From Euonymus europaeus (taxonomy: Eukaryota; Streptophyta; Magnoliopsida; Celastrales; Celastraceae), in NCBI GenBank assembly GCA_963580455.1, contig OY756968.1, forward strand, positions 10,143,544-10,207,543: 64,000 nucleotides of DNA. The letters run 5' to 3'. The notes below the pieces were generated by a model. It saw only the letters and a program-made list of their open reading frames with translations, made no database searches and was not told where the DNA came from. Below, in pieces: positions 23,966 to 34,862 of this stretch. How positions within the stretch are numbered: the first letter of the stretch is position 1; each line of letters begins with the position of its first letter. The position numbers and the translations under genes are program-made.

Positions 23966-24438
23966 TAGAATCGGGGTTCTCCAAGAAAATGGCAAAACTG
24001 GCTCACGTAACTCCATTTATCAGCTCGGGGTGCGCCTACGCACATTGGACTTAAGTTCCGGGTGGAACTCTCTATCCTGGGCACTCTCTTAGACGTGGAC
24101 AAAAAGTGCGCCTAGTCGAACTGCGCCTAGGCAGCCTATCCTTAGATTTCCCCCAGCTTTTCCCATAAGCCACTGTCGTGGCAAACTTTTGTACATGCCT
24201 AGGTTCCTAACTAGGCGTGTTGCCTTATCTTTTCCAAATCCATCTTGGTCTTAGCTTCGATTTGATATATTATGGGTCCCAAACGGACATCTATGCTAAA
24301 CGTTATGACCAATTTAGTGAACCTAGTTCAAAAAATGGTCTCACACATCGAATGGTCTGTTACCTCTTCGAATCCATTTTCAATAACTCATTAATTAAAA
24401 TTTAGTCAAACTTAATATTTTTTGGTCGGGGTTTCACA
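23541..24438 (-). mobile_element. Element C 3' LTR, proximal half
   Basis: This continues the LTR broken by Tat A and matches 31698-32603. On the minus strand it begins TGTGAAACCCCGACC at 24438. It includes a (CT)n run at 23931-23959, also seen at about 32098-32122 in the sister LTR, and degenerate CGCCTAGGC palindromes. The purine run AAGGGGGAAGGGA abuts it at 24439-24451, confirming this is the 3' LTR of a minus-strand element. Confidence 0.85.
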
Positions 24439-24452
24439 TCCCTTCCCCCTTA
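24439..24452 (-). other. Element C polypurine tract
   Basis: The minus strand reads TAAGGGGGAAGGGA directly before the LTR's TGTGAAACC. Confidence 0.8.
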
Positions 24453-24977
24453 AACAAGTTTCATCCCCGAAATTTAACAAACTTACCAAAATCCCAAAGT
24501 TTGCACAACTCATTGGATGTACGTGTTGACCCATCCTCCATCTAAAAATCCACATGGAACTCATCCTCTTCAAGAGATCGTTTGACCCCCATGCTCCATA
24601 TCAATATAGGTTTCCCTATTAATTAAGTAACTTCACTTGATTTATCTATTACTACCATCATCATCAGATTGTTTAGAATCCTTTTTGTTTGGATTTGCCT
24701 TCTACTTTACTAGCATCCTTGGACTTGTAAAGCATACTTCAATTTTCGAACACCAACATCATATATATATTTATAATTTTACACACAAGCTCAATGCATT
24801 TCCCCACTACAAGGTCAAACCCAAATATCAGGGGTTCTTACTCCTAAGACCCATGTTCCATAACCCCACGCCAACATTGACTCTGTGAGCTTTATTCTCA
24901 TACATAACCTAGACCACATGCAACTACCTTCATGTTATACAATGTTTGTCCTCAAACACTGGTTCTTCCACAAATTC

Positions 24978-25385
24978 TTATTCATGATCTTCCTCAAGCC
25001 TCTCAGATTTTCGAACCCAACTCGCCAAGACTTCATTCTCATATCGTAGTCCTCTGTTCTCATTCTTAAGACGTACCACTTCATGTCGGAGTCTTTGAGT
25101 CTCATGTTGTTGGATCTCCAAGTTGCTGCTTTCCCTGTAGTTGTAGCCCGCTATTTGCACATAATGATCATTCCTCAACTTATGAAGCATAAGTCGAGCA
25201 CACTCCTCTTTAACATCTCGTTCCCCACCATTAAACGTGGTCCACGCTCTAGTCACGCATCCCAAGGCACCCAACTCGACTTCTAGGTTTTCCAAAGTGA
25301 CTGTCGTCCTAATACATCAAGGTTCCCTCACCATTTTATAATGTGGAAGAGGCATTCCATGACTAGAAGCAAACTCTCTAGTACT
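24978..25385 (-). pseudogene. Element C unrecognised 3' ORF, C-terminal part with coiled coil
   Basis: On the element's sense strand, about 0.5 kb before the polypurine tract. The frame stays open for 113 codons from 25316 to the stop at 24978, and for 22 codons above a single TGA at 25317-25319. Visible pieces are HGMPLPHYKMVREP, EECARLMLHKLRNDHY and a Leu/Asn/Glu-rich heptad end (ETQRLRHEVVRLKNENRG). When the solo LTR and one target copy are mentally removed, the same frame runs on at 27643 and above. I do not recognise the family. It is not gag, pol or a known env-like ORF. It could be an element accessory gene or a captured host gene. Confidence 0.45.
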
Positions 25386-25390
25386 TTCAC

Positions 25391-27642
25391 TGTGACGCCT
25401 CGGTCCGGGCACGCCACGGGTGCCTCCGGCACCGTCCTAGGCCGCTAGTGCGATCATCCGGCGGACCGGAAATCCGGCGGCATCTCCTCGTATATCGAAG
25501 AGTCCCCCTCTGCATCAGAAAACGCGCAGCAATCAAGTTCAAAAATCCATCACACTAGCAACCTAGCCAGGCCTCAGGCCTCAATCACATGCAATCCTGA
25601 TCCTAGGGGCCTCAGGCCATCCACTACCAGCATGCACAAACTGATAGTAAAAAAAATCAAATCGTCGATTTCATAATATCATATAACCATAAAATCAACT
25701 CAGCATACATCATGCATACACCCTCTATTGCCAAATGGTTATAATGAATAAACATCAACACATCATATACAAAATACGTGCTTAGAGTATCTCTCTAGCA
25801 CCCACATCCTACCCAGGGCCATCCATGTCACATCCCGCTCTCACTGATCCGCTCCACTAGTACCTATACCTGTACCAGTATCACCTGTGGGAAGGAATGA
25901 AAGTAGAGGGTGAGCAAGAAGCTCAGTAGGGTTATGAGTAACATGAGTATAAGGCCGAATCTGAAACAATAGGCTATGCAACAATATGGAACCTACTACA
26001 TGCACGTATACTCAACAATCACATAGAACATCAACCCGGGCAATCCCCTCAATGAGCAAACCTCATCGATACCATGGCTCGTTCCATGTAATATCGAACG
26101 TGAGCAAGCTCACCAATCAACTCATCAATATCATGGTCGCTAACCATGACTATTGAACAGAAGCAAGCTCCCCAACATCAACGCTCTTGGATTACCCGGT
26201 TGCGTGATCCTATCACGCCCGCACCACTCCAGGCAAGGTCCCTCATGAACCATACCTCTAGTGCGTTCTCCTACTTGGAGTTCACTTGACTCGGTGGTAA
26301 CTCACATCACTTCGTCATCCCTCCAAGTAGCTTTCAAGAATCCTAAGGAGCCCCGAGTCCATACCCGGTCCCCAATGCAACTCTAATGCATTTATGCCAT
26401 GACATGCTGAAAAGATATATATATGAACATCCTACATATATATATATACATAACTATCATGATGCATGAACGGAAATCACATCGTGCCCATAGATGACGG
26501 AACACACACAATCGAGTCATGCAACATCAAGAATCAACAAAAATCCACAATTAGGGTTCGTTTCCCCTTAGGAGCAATTAAGGCGGAAACACAAATAAAC
26601 GACCAATGAGGAATCGAAACGCTCTTGAAATATCGAAACGAACGATAGAAAGAATGGTTGGAAATCCCCTACCTCGTGTCGAGCAATTTTCCACAAAATC
26701 CACAATTACGTTCCTAGGGTTCCGATTTCCCAAACCTAACCATGTGGCGAAACCGAACCCATTCACTCATCAATAAACAACCAACAACTCATATAAACAT
26801 CAATAAATTTGAAATTACTCACCTTCTCTCTCGAGAAATTCCTCCAAAATCCTCCAAACTCAACCCAAGCTCAACTCTACTCCAAATCACAAACCAATCT
26901 ACATATACATCCAAAATCAACCTAGGATTAACATATCTAAACCATAGGAATAAACTCTAAACGAAACTAAAAAGATCTACTCAAAACCCTAGAAATGGAA
27001 AAATGAAGAAACTTACCTCCAAGGCTTGAATCTTCCTTGAATCCTTTCCCAATCTCCAAAACCAAGCTCCAATCTCCAATAATCACCTCAAATACACTTC
27101 TCTCTCTAGAATCGTCTACCTCTCTCTCTCTAGAACTGAAACAAAACTAGAGATCTGTCTAAAACACTCGTTGGAGCCTATTTGGAAAACTCGGGTTGCG
27201 CCTAGGCGCTCTGGCCTATTTGATTTCCCTCCAACACGCTGTTCTGGGCGGCATCCTGGGCGTGAAGGATTTTCATGCCCAGGCTTGGTGCGCCTAGGCG
27301 CCTCTGCGCCTACTCCGATCCGATCACCTGCTGGACTGGGCGCTGCGCCTAGGCGCCCTGAGGTGCGCCCAGTCCAGTACCTCCTTTTCTGGACTTCAAC
27401 CTTCCACGCTCTTCCACTAGATTAGGCGCCATCCTGGGCGCATCCTTGCTCACGCCTAGGCGCACACCGCCTAGGCGTGTTACTCGGGCGCCTAGGCGCT
27501 CCAGCTCCTTCTGGTGCTCTTCCTCGCCAGCCACTCACTGGACTAGGCGCAGCGCCTAGGCGCCCCCTGGTGCGCCTAGTCCAGTTTTCCTTCTTTGTTC
27601 AAACAACAAAAATTCTCAAAACTTTCTGGTCGGGGTTTCACA
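25391..27642 (-). mobile_element. Solo LTR of a Tekay-like chromovirus inserted in element C
   Basis: 2,252 bp bounded by TGTGACGCCTCGG and GGGGTTTCACA, with a perfect 5-bp target duplication ttcac at 25386-25390 and 27643-27647. There is no internal region, so it is the product of LTR-LTR recombination. On the minus strand it starts TGTGAAACCCCGACCAG like the other LTRs of the group, but its body is a diverged subfamily. Confidence 0.9.
27198..27590. repeat. Cluster of GCGCCTAGGCGC palindromes in the solo LTR
   Basis: Seven CCTAGG cores (near 27201, 27293, 27348, 27455, 27469, 27491 and 27555) lie in about 360 bp, most inside CGCCTAGGCG or longer perfect palindromes. Related CCTGGGCG words lie between them. 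In element orientation the cluster falls shortly before the GAGAGA-rich presumed transcript start. Confidence 0.9.
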
Positions 27643-27647
27643 TTCAC

Positions 27648-28069
27648 TGAACAACCCTGGGTGTTTTCTCCACTTGCCATTTTCCTCAATGATATGGTCA
27701 TTCACGTTGGTTTCCCTTCCATATATATATATAGTCGAAATTCATAACACGTTCCTTGTAACTCCTACAACCCTAGATAACCATGCACAAACGTGCATCC
27801 CCTTAGACGACCCTAGCCTTTTTCAGCTACTCTATGGCGTGTCACTATCTCTTATGGTGGTTAAAACATCCGTCTGATTTTTCTTCACCCAAATCCCCAT
27901 TAATTGTACCACAAAATCTCCATTTGCCTTTCCCAAATATTCAATGTCAGTAATAATTCCACATTGTTACTATTTGTTCAGAAGACAACTAGTCTAGGCT
28001 AGTGTGCTCTCTGTTGCCTTTATAAACTCCATTTAACATCCAGTGATATACAGTCCCTCCCCTTCTATC
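27648..28069 (-). pseudogene. Element C unrecognised 3' ORF, upstream part
   Basis: Protein-like reading frame with several point stops. From about 28060 it reads IEGEGLYITGC, MEFIKATESTLA, GIITDIEYLGKANGDFVV, MGIWVKKNQTDVLTTIRDSD. A frame change falls near a TATATA run (about 27721-27732), then HIIEENGKWRKHPGLFSES leads into the part beyond the solo LTR. Stops such as TAG after DTP and TGA after SS can be explained by single C-to-T changes. Function unknown. The join of the two frames is inferred. Confidence 0.4.
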
Positions 28070-29030
28070 CACACTTATTATTTTCAGATTCCCTAATAAA
28101 TTCCTGAGTATACAACTCATTCTCACATGGTTATAGCTTATTTGCCTTTAGTTCTCAACCACCCATCTTCTTTCCATATTAACTATCATATTGACTTTCA
28201 AAGTAGACATCCAATGTCTACACTTCTTACCAAGAATTTCCTATTCAACACCATTTGTTTCCATTCACTTACCCTTTTGTATTAGCAAATGAAATCATCA
28301 ACACATCACCAAACATATAGTACTCTTCCCAAATTGGATCGACTTCTTCTTATCCCTAACGAACTCCTTTCGCCCCTTCATTTTGTACACAATATCACTT
28401 ATAACCCTTTGCTACATACCTTCCCTCTTAAGAAATTTTGTTCCCAAATATAGCTCACACTTATAACATCAATGAGATTTTCCCCGAAGGATATCCATCC
28501 TATTTATAAAGTCCCTCACTTCATAGACTCTAGACCACGACTACATCGTTCACTAGATATCTCTCCACTATAATCTTTAGTCACAAAGTTTTTTGTGACC
28601 CCACATTTATTTATTTCAACAAAAACTCATTTCATTCATTTTTTTCCAAGTAAATTATCACATAAATTTCAATAGTTCCATATAATATGTATGGTATATC
28701 CTCATTTATGGATCACAGGTCAATTCCCAATCCCAAACCACCAATTTATCAACAGCCTCTCATGTACACTATCGTGCCCCATTCTCTAAATTCTCGAGCA
28801 AAATAACTTACCATTAATTCTAGTACCTTCACCGTGATAGTCTGTGCCCAAACACATGATCATTCATCCAATCCTATTTCTCAAGCCCACTTGCACGCTC
28901 ATGTGCTCCTCATAACCCTGAAAAACTACTTTTCCATTTTTTTCTTCTTCATGGTATGTTCGTACTAATAAAGTACTTTCCCTACCCTATTATGAGAGAT
29001 GTAATTTCTGGATTGAAACCCCTATACCAT
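28070..29030 (-). other. Element C internal region, non-coding or too decayed to read
   Basis: No frame longer than a few dozen codons. I see no pol motifs (no RT, RNase H or integrase), so this element lacks pol. Confidence 0.5.
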
Positions 29031-29032
29031 GT

Positions 29033-29222
29033 GGCAGCTCAACAACATGATCTTTCTCAGGTCAACCAAACCAAAGCATCCATGACGATGTAGAGTGTTA
29101 TATCCTACAATCCCAACACCACGTGGTAGCTTAGAGACTGCATTGTCCACATCAACTAAGTCCAAGCATCCACACCGATACTAGGCATCACATTCTACAA
29201 CTTATGCACCACACGGTAGCTC
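29033..29222 (-). repeat. Three 90-92-bp tandem repeats inside element C
   Basis: The landmark GG(T/C)AGCT recurs at 29033, 29125 and 29215, each with CCACGTGGTAGCT-like sequence and CCAAGCATCCA in between. The same repeat with the same 90/92 spacing is present in element D at 35795, 35885 and 35977 in opposite orientation. Confidence 0.85.
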
Positions 29223-29543
29223 AACAGCTTGTAGTGACCAAACTCATCCATGGGATTCCATTCCATGCACATTCATAACAACTCCAACACATGCACCCTT
29301 ACAAAGGCATTGCCTATATACTGATACAAAAATCTCACCTCAATAATTTATAATCCTTGAACCCTTTCCATCAAGATCATTCATTATAAGCTAGACCCTC
29401 TTTAGATTCATCTAGAAGAAGATACTTTATAGTCATCTGCGTACTTTATTGCCCATTAAGCAAATCTAAGTGTTACTGGTAATTATCCCTAGCACTCTCA
29501 CCCCAAATTTTTCCTATCAATACTCACAAAAAGACACAAATGT

Positions 29544-30173
29544 CTAAATCGCACGACACATTCTACAACTAGGAATACGAGATATACCTCCAATAGAGTT
29601 GTATCCCATAGCTTTGCATTGATTTTGCTTATGCCCATCTTCACCAAACTTGAAACAAATCACTTTGCCACCTTGTGGCTTTGATATCTTACTATGATTA
29701 TCTCTTTGACCACCCTAAGTCTGGGACTCAGTCCTCTGTCTCTTGTGAATATCTCCTCCACTATCACTAGTTGTTGAAGCTGTATGACCCATTTGTGCTC
29801 CAATTTTCTGAGCCTGAACCACTTGAGCCAATATCATTATGATGCTGGCCAGGCCTTGCAATGTAATGGGTTGCCCCTCAATAGCGGTAGAAGTAACCTC
29901 TATCCCCGGTGGTGCCTACATATGCTCTTGTGGAATTCCCAAAATCCCCTCCTATTGACCCAGTTGAACTATGTCCTCAGCGTGTGTCGCATCCCTAACT
30001 ATCATTTCCTCCTCTAGCCTTATACTTCGATCAAGCACCGACTCTTGCGTACTACGGGTGCGCCTAGTAGTGCGCTTTGAACCAGCCCTTCTCAGTCTTC
30101 CTCGCCTACCTCCGTCATCTGAGGTCGACTCAACACAAAAAGACCTAGTAACCCTATAAGTATTCATCTGCAT
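29544..30173 (-). pseudogene. Compact gag-like ORF of element C (N-terminus plus zinc knuckle, gag core missing)
   Basis: One frame of about 209 codons runs from 30173 (MQMNTYRVTRSF) to the TAG at 29544-29546, interrupted only by TAG codons, including one at 29952. It has an Arg-rich start (GRRGRLRRAGSKRTTRR). PITLQGLASIIMILAQVVQ parallels MTLQELTGIMMNLVQVVQ in the gag of element E. It ends with a zinc-knuckle remnant, CFKFGEDGHKQNQC, whose second Cys is Phe. The roughly 150-residue Retrotrans_gag core seen in autonomous relatives is absent. It may be an internally deleted gag used by a non-autonomous element for RNA binding. Confidence 0.6.
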
Positions 30174-30328
30174 GACAAATAGACAATACTATAAACAAAC
30201 CACTTAAATGAGGATTTACAAGGGAAAGAAAACATACCGGATCAGTAGAGCTCGTGGCATGGCTTGGAGACTCACAAGCACACCCCACTAACATCCCAGA
30301 CTCATACACAGATCTTTAATCTAACCTC

Positions 30329-30340
30329 CCTCCGATACCA
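30329..30340 (-). other. Element C primer binding site
   Basis: The minus strand reads TGGTATCGGAGG three bases after the LTR. It resembles the tRNA-iMet site TGGTATCAGAGC with a few changes. Confidence 0.75.
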
Positions 30341-30343
30341 AAT

Positions 30344-32603
30344 TGCTACTCCCCATTTTCGGAACGTCACATGGTGCAACCCACATCTTTCTAGGTTATC
30401 AATATGATTAACATCCATGATTTCGACCATAGTTCAATCAGCTACGTCAACCCCTCAATCAAAAATCCGACAACATCTTCCCGTAAATTAGGGAATGCCC
30501 ACCTGAAACAAACGTAGCATACAACAATCAATCACGTCATACCTACCTGGGCCTCCAGCCTTTATTTGTATGCAAACACATCCTACCAGGGCCTCAGACC
30601 ATCTATCAGCATACACAAACTGTTTCCACAATTGAAACATCGAAATAAATTCATACATCATACAAATTAGGACCCAAGGTCCACCCCAGGTTTAGAAGAT
30701 CCAATTTCAAGGATTTCCTCTAACCATCCATAATCCACAACAAACCGTGTCACACAGTCTACATGACATAAGAATATCAAATACAATAAGCGCATATACA
30801 CAAGTGGTTCAAGTCTACCAACTCAAACCTAACTCCACTCCTAGTGCCATCCATGTCATAGCATCGTCTCTACTGATCTGCATCACCAGTACTCATTCCA
30901 GTCTCGCCTATAAGGGGAAGAAAATAAAGGAGCTTCTGAAATTAAGGAATAGGCTATGCAGAAATATGTCAAACACGTATGATCATGTCACTTACTCAAA
31001 TCAATATCCAGATATTCTCTCCGAAGCAAACCCACTCTCAATACCATGGTCTAGCAAACCATGTATTGAATCCATAAGCATAAAACAATGAAGTGATCAC
31101 AATAGTCAACAAAACCTCAAGTGGATACTAGGGTCTAACAACCCTCAATGAAAGTGAGCGCACCCACAATCCATAATACACCCTAGAGAGTTTATTCACC
31201 TGGGTGATCCCCATCACACCCACACTTTTAGTGTGTTACCTCACATGAAGTCATTTGATCAGTGTCCAAGCTTAACACAAACCATCCTTCCATGGGACTT
31301 TCAAATAATCCTATGGTATTTAGAGTCCATTCTCGGAATCCCATGAAAGCTCTAATGCAATCATGCTCATGCCATGCCATGCCAATGCATATATATATAT
31401 ATCATCCTATATATATAAAACTACCAATGATGCATTACAATATTCTAAGCATGCTCAATGGATGATTGAACATGTAAATGGGCAATGCAATCTACATTTA
31501 GAAGATAATATATATAAACCTTAAGTTTGTTCTTCTTTAAGCAAAATAAGGCAAGAACACAAACAAGAAGACCAATGAGAATATGAAACATATTTATAGA
31601 AGGAAAGAACGATATCGAAATAAGAATGGGTCAAGAAATCCCCTATCTCGATTACGCACCACTTACAATACCAATACCTAAAATTAGGGTTTCAACCCCT
31701 TTCACCAACTTATCAATTTCCAAAATTTCAAACACGTATAATCAAATTAAAAACACTAAAAAAATAACAATATGAAATCAACTCACAAATAGGGAGAACT
31801 TACCTTCTCTCTCTAGGATTTTTTCCCAAAATCCTCCAACTTCTCCAAATTCAAAACCTAGCCTAAGCTAATGATTCAAACTAGTAAAACAACTGTAATA
31901 ACAGTAGAAACAACATATCTAATCCCCAAAACATAACCCTTAACGAATCAACACAAATCTAAGAAAAACCTAAAATCTCCAAAACTCAAAAACTTACTTG
32001 AATCTTGGAAATCTCCACCGAATCTTGTTTAACTCTTCAATCCAAGCTCCAAATCTTAAATAATCTCTCAAAAAATAATTTTCCCTCTCTAATTTTTCTC
32101 TCTCTCTCTCTCTCTCTCTCTCACTAGAATCTGGGTTCTCCAAGAAAATGGCAAAGCTGGCTCGCGTAACTCCATTTATTAGCTCGAGGTGCGCCTAGGC
32201 ACATTAGACTTAAGTTACAGGAAAAAATCTCTATCCTGGGTGTTCTCCTGGGCGTGCACAGAAAGTGCGCCTAGGCGCTCTATCCTTAGATTTCGCTAAG
32301 TTTTCCCCATAAGCCACTATCCTGGCTGAACTTTTGTACATGCCTAGGCACCTACCTAGGTGCCCTCCTAGGCATGTGACCTTATCTTTTTCAACTTCGT
32401 CTCATTATTAGCTTCAATTTGATATATTATGGGTCCCAAATGGACATCTATGCTAAATGTTATGACCAATTTGGTGAACCTAGCTCAAAAAAAAATTACG
32501 GTCTTTTACAACTCAAATGGTCCATTACCTCTTCGAATCCATTTTCAATAACTCATTACTTAAAATTTAACCAAAATTAATATTTTTAGGTCAGGGTTTC
32601 ACA
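30344..32603 (-). mobile_element. Element C 5' LTR
   Basis: About 2,260 bp. On the minus strand it starts TGTGAAACCCTGACC and ends at a primer site. It is the close sister of the LTR at 12778-13462/23541-24438 and preserves the site into which Tat A inserted. Contains CGCCTAGGCGC-like palindromes near 32190-32370 and a (TC)n run at about 32098-32122. Confidence 0.85.
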
Positions 32604-33500
32604 TTGTTTAGTATTGGATCCATCAAAATTGAGCAACCATTCTTCTTCTTGTAGAACTGCTACGATAGTTATCGTGTTTTCAAAGCTTCAGGAGCTTTGA
32701 GGCATGGATGCCCTATAAGGAAATTGACTAAAGCTTGTCCTTTTATTTCTGTTGTGGCTTCCATTTTAGATTGAACTTTTTAAGTCCTCGACCAATTCCT
32801 TTTGTTAAAAAAGGTTTTGTTAACATATGCTTGATAAGATCAAGTTGCGAGATCGAGTATACTTTTACCTAGAGCAAGTAATGCCTTAATTTGGTACAGA
32901 CATAGTACAAAGCTAGGCACATTTTCTCTACTAGCGAATAACATTTCTCTACATCTATGAACAATCTACTTAGGTAGTAAATTGCCCTTTCTCTAGCGGC
33001 TTCGTCATCTTGAGCAAGCAGGCACCTAATTGAATCATCAGTTGCTGAAAGATACAATTTCAAAGGTGGCATGAGAACTGGTGGTTTGCTAAGATAAACT
33101 TTGATAGCTTGAAAGGCTTCCTCGTGTTTAGGCTCCCATATGAAGACATCTTCTTTCTTTAACTTCAATAGCTCTGAAAAAACTTTGGTTTTACCTGCGA
33201 GATTAGATATAAATTTCCTAAGGTAATTTACCTAGCCAAGGAAACTTTGAAGCTTCTACTTGTTCTTTGGTGGTTGGGCTTGACAGATTGCCCTGGTCTT
33301 GTTTTTTTCGACCTCTGTATCCCTCTGATGGATTAAAAAGCCTAGAAAGTTTGCTACTTTAACACCAAATGCACATTTTAGGGGATTGAGTTTCAAATGA
33401 TATTGGTGCATTATCTCAAATGCCATCTTGAGATCAGCCAGATGTTCATAAGTTTTCACAGATTTCACAATGATATCATCAATGTATACCTCTACTTTTC
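32604..33500 (-). pseudogene. Ty3/gypsy RT-RNase H fragment (Tat/Ogre-like)
   Basis: From high to low coordinates: EVYIDDIIVKSVKTYEHLAD (RT active site, catalytic box intact), LNPLKCAFGVKVANFLGFL, then across stops to FIWEPKHEEAFQAIKVYLS and IYYLSRLFIDVEKCYSLVEK (RNase H). Near 32720-32770 the linker IKGQALVNFLIGHP follows. Both ends are truncated: element C's LTR abuts one side and copia sequence the other. Lineage by resemblance only. Confidence 0.75.
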
Positions 33501-34722
33501 GGTCAAGGAGGGTATTGACTATGAGGAGACTTTCTCACCAGTAGCCATACTTAAGTCCAACAGAATACTTCTTGCCATATAAGCTCACTTCAATTTTGAG
33601 ATATGGCAGATGGATATCAAGAATTCTTTCCTCAATGGGAATCTTGACGAATGTATCTATATGATGCAACCCAAAGAATTTATTGCTAAAAGCCAAGAAA
33701 ATATGGGTTTCAAGCTTAAGAGGTCCATTTATGGACTTGAGCAACCATCTAGATATTGCAACATACGTTTTGATTAGGCGATTCAATTCTTTGAATTTGA
33801 TCAGAATCTTGATGAATCGTGTGTAGACAAGAGATTGGATGGTAAGAATATTGTGTTTTTGATTATCTATGTGGTTGACATATTGCTTATTGAAAATGAT
33901 GTAGCAATATTGTCATCAATTAAAATTTGATTATCTAATCAGTTTAGCATGAAAGACCTAGGAGAAATGAGCTTTTTTCTAGGCATCAAACCAACGCGAG
34001 ATCGCGGGTTTATAACTTTAGCTCTATCTCAATCTACTTGCATAGAAAAGATATCGGTCAAGTATGTAATGCATGACTCCAATAAAGGTTTATTGCCTTT
34101 TAGACATGGAGTTCCTCCTTCTAGGGATGACTATTCTAAGACAAAAGAGGAAAGACAACAAATGAGTAAGGTACCATATGCTTCAGCAGTTGGTAGTGTC
34201 ATGTACGCTATACTAAGCACTAGACCAGATATTTGCTATGTAGTAGGATTGGTTAGTAGATATCAATCTAATCCATAAATGCATCACTGGACAATGGTAA
34301 TACATATATTCAAGTATCTTTGGAGAATGAAAGATTATATACTTGTTTATCGTAGTGATGAGATCATTTCAGTGGGCTATACTGATTAAGACTTTGAAGC
34401 AGACAAGGACTCCATAAGATCCATGTATGGTTATGTATTTACCCTTGGTGGTGGAGCCATAAGTTCGAGGAGTATGAAGTAAACTTGCATCGCATACTCC
34501 ACCATGGAAGCTGAATATGTGGCAACTTTGGATGCCGCAAAGGAGGCTGTATGGTTAAAGAAATTCCTTTTGGAATTAGAGGTAGTTCCTAATATTGAGA
34601 GACCTATGACCTTATATTGTGACAATATGGGTGCCATAGCTCAAAATAAGGAACCTCGTTATCACAGTAAAGGGAAACACATTGAATGCAAGTTCCATTT
34701 GATAAGGGAATTCGCGGTTTGA
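33501..34722 (+). pseudogene. Ty1/copia RT-RNase H fragment
   Basis: Starts inside RT at EGIDYEETFSPVA, then WQMDIKNSFLNGNLDE, the active site IIYVVDILLIEND (YVDD changed to YVVD), and MKDLGEMSFFLGIKP. The RNase H part has TRPDICYVVGLVSRY, STMEAEYVA, LYCDNMGAIAQNKEPRYHSK and HIECKFHLIREF. At least five stops occur. The gag, protease and integrase parts are absent, and the downstream end is replaced by LTR D at about 34735. Confidence 0.85.
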
Positions 34723-34734
34723 AATGAATTTGAT

Positions 34735-34847
34735 ATGATTAATTTAATTTTGGGAACTAGGGTTGAATCCAAATGATGAGAATCATATTGGTGACCTAGG
34801 AAGGTGCATAAAGCACCATGTAACGCCTCCCAGGTCGGAGTGTGACA
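34735..34847 (+). mobile_element. Element D 5' LTR, last 113 bp
   Basis: Matches the final part of the D 3' LTR (38460-38575): GGGAACTAGGGTT, GATGAGAATCA, TTGGTGACCTA, AAGCACCATGTA. It is followed by the primer site. The rest of the LTR is missing. Confidence 0.8.
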
Positions 34848-34850
34848 ATT

Positions 34851-34862
34851 TGGTATCAAAGT
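34851..34862 (+). other. Element D primer binding site
   Basis: TGGTATCAAAGT, three bases after the LTR, resembles the tRNA-iMet site TGGTATCAGAGC. Confidence 0.75.
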
